From NCBI GenBank assembly GCA_004000515.1, contig CP034537.1, forward strand, positions 2,232,001 through 2,296,000: a stretch of 64,000 nucleotides of DNA, written 5' to 3'. Origin of the DNA: Pseudomonas poae (GTDB lineage Bacteria > Pseudomonadota > Gammaproteobacteria > Pseudomonadales > Pseudomonadaceae). The number at the start of each line of letters is the position of its first letter. Within the stretch, counting starts at the first letter, position 1. A program made the position numbers and the translations under genes. Under the pieces are notes generated by a model. That model had not been told where the DNA came from. It saw only the letters and a program-made list of their open reading frames with translations, and ran no database searches. This document shows positions 48,485-58,107 of this stretch, piece by piece.

Positions 48485-48871
48485 ATGATGCTGGACACGA
48501 TAGATGTGAATTTTCACGGCAAACGCCATACAGATTTTGATCTAAAGCGAATTATAAGGGCTCAAGAGCAGGGCTTCGACATGCCCGTCACTGCGTACCT
48601 TTGCGGGGTATCCATAAGGGCGCGCGCAGGCATCGGCGTGGTGTTTGGCCACAAGCGAAAAGACCAGCACGGACGGTTTGGCGATGGCCACCTGATCAGG
48701 ACTTCTGATGTGGTCAAGGTCGAGCGCGAAGGCCGATTCTGGGTTATGACAACCGTTAATTCACGGTATGTGCTCGCGACGTTTCAGAGGGGTAATGGGC
48801 GTAAAAGTTTGAGGGATTACCAGCGTCTGGCATCAGGGCAGCCACACTTCACTCCCCGCATTCTGCAATAA
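48485..48871 (+). CDS. Hypothetical protein, third of the cluster
   Basis: A 128-residue protein from ATG 48485 after GGAG. It reads MMLDTIDVNFHGKRHTDFDL, then IRARAGIGVVFGHKRKDQHG and a basic C-terminus (SLRDYQRLASGQPHFTPRIL). Possibly strand-rich. Unrecognised; grouped with the two preceding genes by strand and spacing. The 290 bp after it, to 49,160, show nothing I can name. Confidence 0.55.
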   Translation: MMLDTIDVNFHGKRHTDFDLKRIIRAQEQGFDMPVTAYLCGVSIRARAGIGVVFGHKRKDQHGRFGDGHLIRTSDVVKVEREGRFWVMTTVNSRYVLATFQRGNGRKSLRDYQRLASGQPHFTPRILQ

Positions 48872-49160
48872 CCCTCTTCAAGTCAGATTCGACATGTGGT
48901 GGGGCAGGTATCTAACAATTTGTGGGCGTTTTGGATGGTGAATGGAAGATAAGGAACTGTGCTTCACTGTAAAAACGACCCAGTCAGAAGCGCTTTTGCC
49001 ACGGTTAAATTGCACTGGCATTGCCGATTGAAGACTCTAGGTTGCGCGACACTGCGTTCGGAGCAGACACAGCGTCGCCACCTGTATTTACATTCGTATG
49101 ATCCGTATTCGAACGTCAAGGCTCTGCGTCATATTAGGTCGCCAATGCTCAGCTATGCAG

Positions 49161-49793
49161 CTATTTTCCGTTAGGTGGTTGTTTAGATAACTGCTCCACG
49201 CGCTGGGTTATGAACAAGTAAAGATTGGTAGAGAACATGCCTACTAATATTGCCACCAATGACATAGTGTAAAAGCTATTAGGGGTGCTTAGTGCATCCT
49301 TCATATCAATCCCGCGTGGAGCTAGATGTGGCGCTACGAGAGACACCAATACTCCGCTCTTTATGCTTATCCAAGAAAAGCAGGCCATGAAAGCCGACCC
49401 TCCTACCAAAGGCAGCTTATCCACAATGCGCACTTCGGAAAGGAGCAAGCGAGTTCCCGCACCTACGGCACCTAGCAAGAATGGGATCGTGAGCAGTACC
49501 CCTGCGTTGAATGCCTGACTAAGAAAGGCCACAGTCTGCTCGTCGAGCTTGTAAACCCCTGGATTCACGTACACGGCGGTGGCAATGATGGACATCGCCC
49601 CTACAAACACTGCGAAGGCCAGGATCAACCTGTAGTTTTCGCTCCTCCTCTTAGCACGAGCGGCGGTGTCATCAACACCAACTGAAGCAGCCTCATTGAA
49701 AGGATTCAACTGGGACGACTGCGGATCTTGCGATGCATCTGAGGCGTTCGACGGGGTAGCGGATTGGTGATCCTGATCACACGTACAGCTCAT
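49161..49793 (-). CDS. Hypothetical four-helix membrane protein
   Basis: A 210-residue protein: a Ser/Gln/Asp-rich N-terminal tail of about 60 residues, then four membrane helices (LILAFAVFVGAMSIIATAVY, AFNAGVLLTIPFLLGAVGAG, LVGGSAFMACFSWISIKSG, TMSLVAILVGMFSTNLYLFI). No recognised domain. It is divergent from the Gabija-like operon across about 250 bp. Confidence 0.6.
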   Translation of the reverse strand: MSCTCDQDHQSATPSNASDASQDPQSSQLNPFNEAASVGVDDTAARAKRRSENYRLILAFAVFVGAMSIIATAVYVNPGVYKLDEQTVAFLSQAFNAGVLLTIPFLLGAVGAGTRLLLSEVRIVDKLPLVGGSAFMACFSWISIKSGVLVSLVAPHLAPRGIDMKDALSTPNSFYTMSLVAILVGMFSTNLYLFITQRVEQLSKQPPNGK

Positions 49794-50040
49794 GTATCTT
49801 CCTTAGTAATGTATTGCCATCGAACCCGACAAGGGGGGGCACGGAAGCTTGTTCTTTTCCGCTTAGCAAGCTTATACCAATGCAGCGGGAGAAGACGAAC
49901 TGGTCATTTGCGTCATGTTGAGGGCTGTACCAATGTAGACCTATGTCGGTAGATGGCCTTCTACCGCCATCGCTTCAAATCAGCTTATTCTCCAACCTAC
50001 CTGACTGGTGAATGCCAGCACACACGGACGGAGATAGGTA

Positions 50041-51955
50041 ATGAAGCTGCAGAGTGTTCGCCTGAGTAATTTTCAATCCTTCGGGGAGCCAACCTCAATT
50101 TCATTCGAGGACTCCACCTTTTGATCGGCCCTAACGGGGCTGGCAAGACCGCCGTCCTACAGGCTTTATGCCGCATGTTTTGCTTCGACCCGTCACTTCG
50201 TAGGATCCGGCGATCCGATTTCTTCGTTCCTTTTGATGAGGTTGAGCCCCTGAAGAGCGCTCTCTTTGGCTAGAAGCCGACTTCATCTTCCCCGAGCTGC
50301 TGGAGGAGGAAGACAACGCAACCGTAGCTCCTCACTTCGCCCACATGCGCATGGACTCGCCAGATGACATCCCTCGTGTCAGATACCGTCTGGAGGCTAC
50401 GATGGGCGTTGCTGGTGATATCGAGGAGGCGCTTTTGTACGTGCTGGATGCCAGCGATGAGGGGGTTGCACTTACCACTACACCGGTGACTCGGCATCAT
50501 CGCAATGCAATCCAGATGCATTACCTACCAGCAAGGCGCGATCCTGCTGATCACATTACCTACGGAGCCAACGCATTGCTTGGGCGTTTGCTTCGTGCGG
50601 TGGATTGGGAGTTGGATCGTGAAGTCGTTCAAGAGCTCACTGATCAGATCAGCGAATCGCTGTCCTCCAACGTATCCATCAAGGCCTTCAGTGAAATCCT
50701 GAGCAGCACTTGGAAGGGCCTTCATCGTGGCACCTTCTTTTCTGATCCGAAGCTGACCTTCATCACGTCGGAAATCGAGTCTCTGCTTCGTCACATGTCG
50801 GTGTCTTTCACTCCTGGGCATGACGATCACCTGGTGGATTTCTCGCGGCTGTCCGATGGTCAGAAATCGATGCTGTATCTCTCACTGGTCTTGTCATCTC
50901 ATGCGATAGGTCGTGCAGTGTTGAAAGGGGAGTCGACGGCATTCGATGTACAGCGGCTCAAGCCACCATCGTTCACCCTGATCGCAATCGAAGAACCTGA
51001 GAACAGTCTCTCACCCCACTATCTGGGGAGAATCGTCAATGCTTTGAATAGCTCGATTGGCGGATCAGACTCTCAAGCGCTGATTGCTACCCATGCGCCC
51101 TCCATGTTGCGTCGTGTAGAACCTGAGCATATTCGGTATCTACGACTCAATGAAAAACGTGTCACCAAGGTATCGACGATCCAGTTGCCCGAGACTGACG
51201 GGGACGCTAGGAAGTTCGTCAGGGAAGCCGTCCAGGCGTTTCCAGAGATCTATTTCTCTCGCTTAGTTGTTCTAGGGGAAGGTGATAGTGAGGAAATCGT
51301 TCTCCCACGAATCCTCAAGGCCAAGGGGGCACCGGTTGACGAGTCTGCTGTCACCATTGCTCCGTTGGGAGGACGCCATGTGAACCATTTCTGGCGGCTC
51401 CTGGAGGGCCTGGGTACTCCGTATCTAACGCTGTTGGATTTGGACGTTTCCAGATACCAAGGAGGGTGGGGCCGGATCAATTACGTCAATACTCAGTTAA
51501 AAATTCACAATCCAGCGAAACAGCTACCCACCCATTGGCAGATCCCGGCATGGAACGTGGTGAACGTACCAATTGGGGAAGGAACTCACTGTGGTGGCCT
51601 CTATGTACTCCAAGAGCTCGAGAAACGGGGAGTCTTTTTCTCAGCCCCCATGGATCTCGACTACTCAATGATAAGCTCATATCCGGAAGCCTACAGTGTA
51701 GAGCGCGAAGTTCCGGATGACGATGTTCTCAAGGCTGTCCTAGGCAAAAAAAGACATGAGCCAGGACAGTATTCAAAAGAACAGCTGGAGCTTTTCGCCA
51801 CCTATCACTCTAAGTTCAAGCTGGGCAGCAAACCTGCTGCTCATATCGCAGCACTCGCCGAACTCACCGATGAGGAAATTTTAGAGAACTTACCGTCTTC
51901 GTTCAGCCGACTTGCTGATGCGGTGATTGCTGCCCTAGAAGGGTTGCCGGAATGA
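50041..51955 (+). CDS. gajA: OLD-family ATPase-nuclease (GajA-like), two frameshifts as assembled
   Basis: Corrected length 638 residues. From ATG 50041 (MKLQSVRLSNFQSFGEP) the ABC-type ATPase has Walker A GPNGAGKTAVLQAL, signature LSDGQKSMLYLSL, Walker B FTLIAIEEPENSLSP and LIATHAPSMLRR. The C-terminal TOPRIM nuclease has VVLGEGDSEEIVLPRIL and LTLLDLDVSRY. Two runs are one base short: T at 50119-50122 (four, five expected) and C at 50247-50250 (four, five expected). With the UvrD-type gene that overlaps its stop by 4 bp it matches the Gabija anti-phage layout, in which GajA nicks DNA when nucleotide pools fall. Confidence 0.82.
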
Positions 51956-53615
51956 CCTCCGTGGAAGTTTGGTTGCCCGCTGACGGGTTAACACTTGAGA
52001 AGAATGCGTTGCTTGCGGTTAAGGAGCTGGAACAATCACTGGCTTTAACGGCAGGGCCGGGAGCCGGTAAGACGGAGGTGTTAGCGCAGCGTGCCGACTT
52101 TTGCTCAGAACTGGCGAGTCGCGATACCCCAAACGAATTCTGGCCATCTCATTCAAGGTCGATGCAAGCAAGAACCTGAAGCAGCGTGTACAGAAGAGGT
52201 GTGGTTTCGAGCTTGCATTACGCTTCGATAGTTACACCTTCCACGGCTTCGCAAAGCGCATTGTCGACCGGTTTAGACCGGTATTGGTGGGAGCAGACTA
52301 CCTGGAGCCTGGCTACAAGATTGGTACCGAATTCGTTCATGGAAAGCAGGTCAAGTTCGACCAATTGATTCCGCTGGCCTTCAAGATACTGTCCTCTTCT
52401 GCGGCGGCTCGCAACGCTCTCTGCCAAACCTATAGCGATGTCTTCCTAGATGAATTCCAGGATTGCACCGCTGAGCAATACGAGCTGCTGCACCTCATTT
52501 TTCTAGGTAAGCCTATACGCTTGACGGCTGTGGGTGATGTGAAGCAAAAGATCATGGGATGGGCGGGGGCAATGGACGGAATCTTTGCTCGATTTGTCGA
52601 TGACTTTGGCGCGAAGCCCCTTCATCTTTTCAGAAACTTCAGGTCGAAGCCTCGGTTGCTGCGTATGCAAAATGAGGTAATTCGAGCCCTCGATCCTGAT
52701 GCCGTCATGGCCGGGGAGCTTATTGCCGGCGACGAAGGAGAGATCATTGCTTACCACTTTGATAACTCTGAGCGAGAGGCGGCCCACATAGTCAACGCGA
52801 TTCAGCAATGGGTCACGGTTGACCAGATTCCGCTGCATGAGATCGCCATCCTGTTTTCCCGGCAAATTAGTGATTACGGGACATTCATCATGGATGGCCT
52901 AGACGCAGCTGGCATCCCGTATCGAAACGAGCACCTATCTCAGGATCTGGTCAATGAGCCGGTCGCACGCCTGATCATTGACTACCTCGCATGCCTTTAT
53001 AGGCCGAGCGAGCCGAAAGGATGGATGCGGCTGATGGAGCAATTTTCTGTGGTCGATTCGGAAGACAGCGAATCAAAGGTGCAGGCAGTCTTCGAATCGA
53101 TCTACGGAGGTCATCGTAAGCGAGTTAAAGCGTTAGCTCGTTCTACTCAGCCTTATGATTTCTGGTGGGAAATGGCTCAAGAATTTCTTGGGCAAGTGGG
53201 GCTACCCATGTTGACGTCAATGTCCCCAGACTATGAGGCAAAAGCTAGACTCGGAGAAGTTGTGGATCAGACCCATCAGCAGCTCAATGTGCTGTATGAG
53301 CAAGGTTATGATCTGCTGAGTGCTTTGGATCGATTCTCCAATGATCAGGCAATCAGACTGCTAACGATTCACAAAAGCAAGGGACTAGAGTTCCACTCGG
53401 TCATCATGCCTGCGATAGAAACTCAGACGTTTTGGGGAAAACCTTACGATGAGCGATGCTCTTTCTTTGTCGGAGTTTCTCGAGCGAAAGACCGGTTGCT
53501 GCTGACGAACTGCGAGAGGCGCTTTACGCCGCCGACACATCCTGCGAGGTGGCGTGAGGCACGTAGCCAGCATGCCGAGTTCATAGGGTACATCGCCCCG
53601 TTCCTATCCACATGA
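51952..53615 (+). CDS. gajB: UvrD/Rep-type helicase (GajB-like), frameshifted as assembled
   Basis: Corrected length 554 residues. From ATG 51952 the first frame has Walker A LTAGPGAGKTEVLAQRADF; a T-run of four at 52099-52102 (five expected) shifts to LLRTGESRYPKRILAISFKV. Other SF1 motifs: YSDVFLDEFQDCTAEQYELL (II), LTAVGDVKQKIMGW (III), LFRNFRSKPRLL (IV), LTIHKSKGLEFHSVI (V), FVGVSRAKDRLLLTNCE (VI). The ATGA overlap with the upstream gene shows coupling. In Gabija, GajB assists GajA by sensing DNA ends. A strong terminator follows. Confidence 0.82.
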
Positions 53616-53691
53616 GGCGTGAACGCAGATCCAATTCATCTGGGGCGAATCACCAGTAATTTTTCTCAAAGGTCTCGCTAGGCTAGCAAAT

Positions 53692-53720
53692 AAAAACGCC
53701 GTGTTCGTCGCGGCGTTTTT
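53692..53720 (+). terminator. Bidirectional terminator after the Gabija-like operon
   Basis: AAAAACGCCG and CGGCGTTTTT form a perfect 10-bp stem with a 9-nt loop and A/T runs on both sides. In the 508-bp gene-free stretch 53,616-54,123. Confidence 0.9.
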
Positions 53721-53805
53721 ATGCGTACTGGACAGTCTTCACGTGGCTTCTGGATACCCCCCTCGATCTCGATACCCTCGTGTTTGGAAATGAGCTACAG
53801 CGAGG

Positions 53806-53870
53806 TGTCGGCGCTGATTGAAAACTGACCCACCCTGCCGATTGAAAAATGACCCAGGGCAGATTGCCGA
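53806..53870 (+). mobile_element. Remnant of an IS21-type end
   Basis: TGTCGGCGCTGATTGAAAAC and then a second GATTGAAAAATGACCCA unit 24 bp on: repeated GATTGAAAA(A)xTGACCCA units and a TG start are typical of IS21-family termini, which carry several internal repeats. No istA or istB gene is next to it, so only the end remains. The rest of this gap, to 54,123, shows no convincing gene. Confidence 0.5.
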
Positions 53871-54123
53871 TTGGTCATCAGCAATTGTGAATTAGCGTAG
53901 CAGTCCGCTCCCCAAAGGCCTAAAGCCCCATCACATGTGTGCATATGACAGGGCATATTCCAATGGAGATCAAAATGGCTCGTCGTCCTCAGCGGCAACA
54001 CTTCTGCATGACCCTCATCTATATTGGTGTGATGGCCGAAGCGTTCAGCGCATTAGGGCATTCTTCAGGCAGTGAGTCGGTCTGGTCACTCAGCCATCAT
54101 GGTCGTGGTTCGAGGAGAAAGGC

Positions 54124-54426
54124 ATGAGCCCCACTGACGCGATACGAGGAAAGGAAGGGGAGGTTCGACGTCTGATCGAGGCCTATGGCTTCATTGAGCC
54201 CAGACTATTCGGCTCTGCCGCTCGAGGCGATGATCACGAAGGGAGTGACCTCGATCTGCTCGCCACTATCCCTCCAGCTCTAATCGGCAAGATTTCCTTG
54301 TTCGACATCGCCGAGCTCGAGGATGAGCTCCAGGCCATGGTGGGCGTCCCGGTCGACTTCCACGTCTGCAACAACATGCCCGAGCACCTCAGGCAATCCA
54401 TTGAGCGTGAGATGGTTACGCTGTAG
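54124..54426 (+). CDS. Nucleotidyltransferase (MNT/MntA type)
   Basis: A 100-residue minimal nucleotidyltransferase: PRLFGSAARGDDHEGSDLDL with Gly30-Ser31 and Asp42-x-Asp44. Such proteins AMPylate and silence a HEPN RNase toxin as MntA-HepT. No HEPN gene lies next to it here, so it is an orphan or acts on another target. Its 3' end overlaps the opposite-strand exonuclease-like gene by 11 bp. Confidence 0.78.
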   Translation: MSPTDAIRGKEGEVRRLIEAYGFIEPRLFGSAARGDDHEGSDLDLLATIPPALIGKISLFDIAELEDELQAMVGVPVDFHVCNNMPEHLRQSIEREMVTL

Positions 54427-54865
54427 CTGTGAACATGCTTGCGATGATCCTGGCGTCGAGCAGGGCATGGTGAGGCAGGTCTTCCCCATCGTTTGTCGCG
54501 GCCAGGGTCGTGGCATCAGTAGGAAAGTTTCTGACGTTCTTGGGCCATTTTCCATCGTGATAGGCGAGCTCGCAAAACAGCTCCCAGTCGTAGACAGGGG
54601 CGTCAGTGACAATCTCGAGCTCTTCATCGTAGGTTGCCAAGAAACGTAGGAGTGCTGACCTGGCCTCGGTCAGAGGCATGGCGTACTCACCACCCCAGAG
54701 CTGTGGCAGTACGATCTTCTTCACGAAGTCACTGCAGTCATCAACCTGCCACGTATCCTGCAATTCAACGTAGAATTCCCGGCGATCCTGGCCAACCAGA
54801 GCCAGGGAGATCAGCTTCGCCTGCTCGCTGAGCTGAGAGAATTCAGAATCTAGAAAGAGCCTCAT
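54416..54865 (-). CDS. Small 3'-5' exoribonuclease-like protein (DEDDh)
   Basis: A 149-residue protein with MRLFLDSEFSQL (Asp-x-Glu), an Asp in TDAPVYDWELFCELA, and the His-x4-Asp end DLPHHALLDARIIASMF. The pattern is that of the Rv2179c-like exoribonuclease family. It is convergent on, and slightly overlapping, the nucleotidyltransferase gene. Confidence 0.7.
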   Translation of the reverse strand: MRLFLDSEFSQLSEQAKLISLALVGQDRREFYVELQDTWQVDDCSDFVKKIVLPQLWGGEYAMPLTEARSALLRFLATYDEELEIVTDAPVYDWELFCELAYHDGKWPKNVRNFPTDATTLAATNDGEDLPHHALLDARIIASMFTATA

Positions 54866-54882
54866 GCTTTTGAAACTCCGTA

Positions 54883-55248
54883 ATGACTAGGGCACGCCTG
54901 ACTATGGCGCATGAGGGGCAACTATGGGAGATGGCCCTCGAGCATTTTGGCTCAGACGGACTGCTCCAGGTGGTAGTAGATATGTGGAGCCATGCCGCTC
55001 TTCCACCCAGGCCAGTGGTGGAACACCTGACCACCAAACAGGTGAGCCAGGGTGTTCTGAATATACTGAAAATTGCCCAAGAACGGGGCGGGGCGTTCGT
55101 ACTAGGTCGAGCGCCAGTTGCGGGCACAGTGACTTTATACGCTCGTCACGCCAGTGACCTGGCTGACGGGCTTATTACGCGACTGCCGAAGGAGCTGCTA
55201 TCGCGAGCATGGAGAGGCTCCTGTCTAGAAATCGACCTAGGCATTTAA
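54883..55248 (+). CDS. Hypothetical protein
   Basis: A 121-residue soluble protein (MTRARLTMAHEGQLWEMALE; VLNILKIAQERGGAFVLGRA; LADGLITRLPKELLSRAW). It starts close to the divergent exonuclease-like gene. Unrecognised; ATG at 54904 is a second possible start. Confidence 0.5.
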   Translation: MTRARLTMAHEGQLWEMALEHFGSDGLLQVVVDMWSHAALPPRPVVEHLTTKQVSQGVLNILKIAQERGGAFVLGRAPVAGTVTLYARHASDLADGLITRLPKELLSRAWRGSCLEIDLGI

Positions 55249-55318
55249 AGTCAGGGCACCGTGGCGTAGCCATCCTACTAGAATCCATTGAGCTAATTTC
55301 TGCTCCATTGAGAAGTTT

Positions 55319-55654
55319 ATGAACGCTGACTTAACTGAAGAAGAAATGCGTCGTGCATTGTTTGGTACGGCTGAGGCTGAAAGTCAGGTGCCTGCTGTTC
55401 CAGTTCAAGAGCCTGTGCCTGAGGTTGTATTCACGAAGCCGGTAGCAGCTCCCGTAGCCAAGAAGAAAGTGGCGAAAGCATTCACGCCAAGACTCAAGGT
55501 CACGCTACGGGTCGGAAACGAATTCGAAGGGAAGATGCATGAGTTGATCCACGAGGCCGACACGTTGAGCTCGTTGCTCGCTGAGCAAGAGGCTGTGAGG
55601 GCTGCAAGGAAGAAATACAAATACGTGGAAGTGGAATCCGTTAAATCGATGTAG
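55319..55654 (+). CDS. Hypothetical protein with Ala/Val/Pro linker
   Basis: A 111-residue protein: acidic start (MNADLTEEEMRRALFG), a linker of Val/Pro/Ala (PAVPVQEPVPEVVFTKPVAA), a Lys-rich turn (KKKVAKAFTPRLKVTLRVG) and a helical end (LIHEADTLSSLLAEQEAVRA). The layout suggests a small DNA-binding or adaptor protein. The 256 bp after it hold nothing I can name. Confidence 0.5.
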   Translation: MNADLTEEEMRRALFGTAEAESQVPAVPVQEPVPEVVFTKPVAAPVAKKKVAKAFTPRLKVTLRVGNEFEGKMHELIHEADTLSSLLAEQEAVRAARKKYKYVEVESVKSM

Positions 55655-55910
55655 CACACGCCTCAAGTTTAGGTCGGACAAGTGCAATGTATTTTCAGAT
55701 AGTCCGCCGACAAGTCACTGTAAAACCCGAGGGGTAGAAGGTTAAAACTTTCTGAAGCGCCTGTTCTTTGATATTTGAAAACCACCAAGCCCGAACAGCC
55801 GTGATTTTTTAATGATCAGTGGCTGTCTAAAAAATGGCACAGGAGGGCTTCTTGGGGCGCTGCTCGGCGGTATCTCGGCCCACTTGGCCCCCACCAAGTT
55901 GTGGTTGACG

Positions 55911-56873
55911 CTACGCTTTTCGCCAAACCAATGCAGGAATTACCCGGATGTAAATTAGCTCGCTGACCAATTCAATCAGCGTTTGGGTGATGACTGCTGC
56001 CGCAGCTAGCCCTCTGATTTCTTCGGGTAGAGCAAGTGCCAAGGGCAGAACCACCAACGAGTTCCGTGTCGAGCTACTGAACGCTACTGATCTTGCAGTG
56101 ATGGCCGGCAATTTGAATACTCGCGCAACCAGCGCACCAACCAATGGTGCCAAGAGCATGAAACCAATGTAGACAGGAATGACGGGCAGCAGCTTGTCCA
56201 TGTCTCTGACCACCGCTGAAATCTGAGAGCCGATCACTACGACCAGTACAGCCGCCATAGCCGGCACAGGCATCCAAGCCCAAGCATTGTTCCAACCCTC
56301 AACGACGCGTGACCTTTTTGCACCGGCAGCTGTTGCTACCGCCAAGACCAAGGGCAAAGCGATCAGCACTACGAAGGCCTCGACAAATGGGCCGAGAGAT
56401 ATAACCACTGCCGAGTCATTACCCAGCATGAAGGCCAGATACAGGGGCAGTAGAACAAGCTGTAGCAAGAGTAGTAATGGCGTTGCCGCCAGAGTCAGCT
56501 TGGAGTCGCCCTTACCGATATGGGTAAACACCACCACATAGTCGATACAAGGCGTCAGCAAGACCAACAGTGCACCCACCAAAATCGCTGGGTGATCCGT
56601 TAGGCCCATGGTCAACGCCCAAACCAACAGGGGGATGGCGACGAAGTTGGCTGTGAGCAGCGCCGTCATGAAACGCTTGTTTGCGAGCCCTTCACGGAGA
56701 TCCAGGAATGGTATCTGTAGAAACATGGCGTACATCAGCACAGCGATGGCTGGTGTCACCAACGCACCTAACGCTTGAGAAGCATTAGGTGCGAGCAGAC
56801 CTCCGATAGCAGCGACAATGACCGCGACGAAGTAGACTGGAATCTGGTTCTTCTCTAGCTGTTCTCTGTCCAC
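55911..56873 (-). CDS. ACR3/bile-acid-symporter-family transporter (arsenic resistance type)
   Basis: A 320-residue protein with about ten membrane helices (YFVAVIVAAIGGLLAPN, AVLMYAMFLQIPFLDLREGL, LVLLTPCIDYVVVFTHIGKG). The last segment, the core motif LLTPCIDYVV, carries a Cys in the helix where ACR3 arsenite exporters have the essential Cys. The family is usually labelled arsenic resistance protein; length is a little below Acr3. Divergent MerR gene and a MerR-type promoter face it, so the inducer may be a thiophilic metal ion rather than the ArsR ligand. Confidence 0.75.
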   Translation of the reverse strand: MDREQLEKNQIPVYFVAVIVAAIGGLLAPNASQALGALVTPAIAVLMYAMFLQIPFLDLREGLANKRFMTALLTANFVAIPLLVWALTMGLTDHPAILVGALLVLLTPCIDYVVVFTHIGKGDSKLTLAATPLLLLLQLVLLPLYLAFMLGNDSAVVISLGPFVEAFVVLIALPLVLAVATAAGAKRSRVVEGWNNAWAWMPVPAMAAVLVVVIGSQISAVVRDMDKLLPVIPVYIGFMLLAPLVGALVARVFKLPAITARSVAFSSSTRNSLVVLPLALALPEEIRGLAAAAVITQTLIELVSELIYIRVIPALVWRKA

Positions 56874-56913
56874 GAAATGCCCTTAAACGCGTGAAATCAA
56901 TTTTCGATTCAGC

Positions 56914-56944
56914 AGGGTAATATCTGTAGCCACTACAGGTTCAA
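56914..56944 (-). promoter_or_regulatory. MerR-type promoter with 19-bp spacer
   Basis: Reading toward the transporter: -35 TTGAAC, a 19-bp spacer holding the dyad CTGTAG-TGG-CTACAG, and -10 TACCCT. A 19-bp spacer with a dyad between the elements is the hallmark of promoters that MerR proteins untwist. The -10 lies about 40 bp before the transporter start. Confidence 0.8.
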
Positions 56945-56965
56945 GAAAATGCTTGGGGAATTCGC

Positions 56966-57399
56966 ATGTCAGGAATCGGGGCGTTGTCTAAATCAACGGG
57001 TTGCCACATTGAGACGATTCGCTACTACGAGAAAATAGGCCTTTACCTCCGGCCCTGCGGTCGACCGGCAGGCACCGAATCTACACAGAGAAGCACCGTT
57101 CAAGACTCGTGTTCATCCGTCAGAACCGTGAGTTAGGCTTTCCCCTCGACGATATACGAGAACTCATCGCGCTCGCAGCAGATGCTGATCGTCCGTGTGC
57201 TGAAGCACTGTCCGTGGTCAAGAAACACTTGGCAGAAGTAGAGTCTAAGGTCGCTAAGCTGCAGCAGATCCGGGGAGAACTGCTTTCCATGGCTGGCACG
57301 TGTGAATCAACCTGCTTGGGTTCAAACACCCCAGATTGCACGATTGTAGAGTCCTTGTTTGAACCCGCTGCCGGGACGCGCTCCGGTTGCTGCTCCTAG
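56966..57399 (+). CDS. MerR-family metal-sensing regulator, frameshifted as assembled
   Basis: Corrected length 144 residues. First frame: IGALSKSTGCHIETIRYYEK with the MerR HTH; a T-run of three at 57042-57044 (four expected) shifts it. The second frame gives the wing (TGRHRIYTEKHRSRLVFIRQ), LGFPLDDIRELI, a coiled coil (LAEVESKVAKLQQIRGEL) and a Cys-rich sensor end (TCESTCLGSNTPDC, GCCS). The Cys placing suggests a thiophilic metal. It is divergent from, and probably controls, the transporter. Confidence 0.8.
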
Positions 57400-57549
57400 C
57401 TAACAGATCCCCGTACCAGTTATAAAGCGCCTGTGTACAGGGGGGCGAAGCTTCAGATGTGCGAATTCACCACCTATTTTTGAGTTTGGCAGGAACTGTT
57501 GGGCTGAAAGCCTTCACGCGAAAAACTGAATTGAATCAGGGATGACCCT

Positions 57550-58107
57550 ATGGCTTTGAAAATTCGTACGGCAGTGGCATCAGATGCAGAAGCCATCCAG
57601 CGCATTTATGCCCCCATTGTTCTGAACACTGCGATCTCATTCGAAGAGACACCACCAAGCGTTGAGGAAATTTCTCAGCGGATCGCGACAACGCTTCAGA
57701 CATATCCCTATCTAGTGGCCGAGGACGGTGGGGAGATCAAGGGATATGCTTACGCAAGCCAGCATCGTGCACGTGCAGCCTACCGATGGGCTGTTGACGT
57801 GACGGTGTACATAGCTGAATCAGCTCGCCGCCAGGGTGTTGGCCGCGAACTCTACGAGACTCTACTTCCAATACTTGAGAAACAGCGGTTTCGCGCCGCT
57901 TACGCTGGAATTGCGCAGCCCAATGAAGGCAGCGTGGGCCTGCACGAGTCGCTAGGATTCACCCATATAGGGACGTATCCAGAGGTAGGCTTCAAGCTTG
58001 GGAAATGGCACGACGTCGGCTATTGGCGGCTCGGGCTGTGCCAGGCAACCCCTCCACTGGAACCTATTCTCTTCCCCCAGGTTGAAATCAAGCCAGTGAT
58101 GGGGTGA
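57550..58107 (+). CDS. arsN1: ArsN1-type (phosphinothricin-like) N-acetyltransferase
   Basis: A 185-residue GNAT enzyme: LKIRTAVASDAEAIQRIYAP, ISFEETPPSVEEI, WAVDVTVYIAESARRQGVGR (acyl-CoA loop RRQGVGR) and LHESLGFTHIGTYPEVGFKL. This pattern is shared by phosphinothricin acetyltransferases and ArsN1, which acetylates the arsenic antibiotic arsinothricin. Within an arsenic block ArsN1 is the better call. It converges on the arsO end. Confidence 0.8.
   Translation: MALKIRTAVASDAEAIQRIYAPIVLNTAISFEETPPSVEEISQRIATTLQTYPYLVAEDGGEIKGYAYASQHRARAAYRWAVDVTVYIAESARRQGVGRELYETLLPILEKQRFRAAYAGIAQPNEGSVGLHESLGFTHIGTYPEVGFKLGKWHDVGYWRLGLCQATPPLEPILFPQVEIKPVMG

Noticed and set aside
53939..54127. 62-residue frame in the gap after the IS21 remnant
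   Set aside because: No ribosome site, odd composition, and it runs into the nucleotidyltransferase start; not supported.
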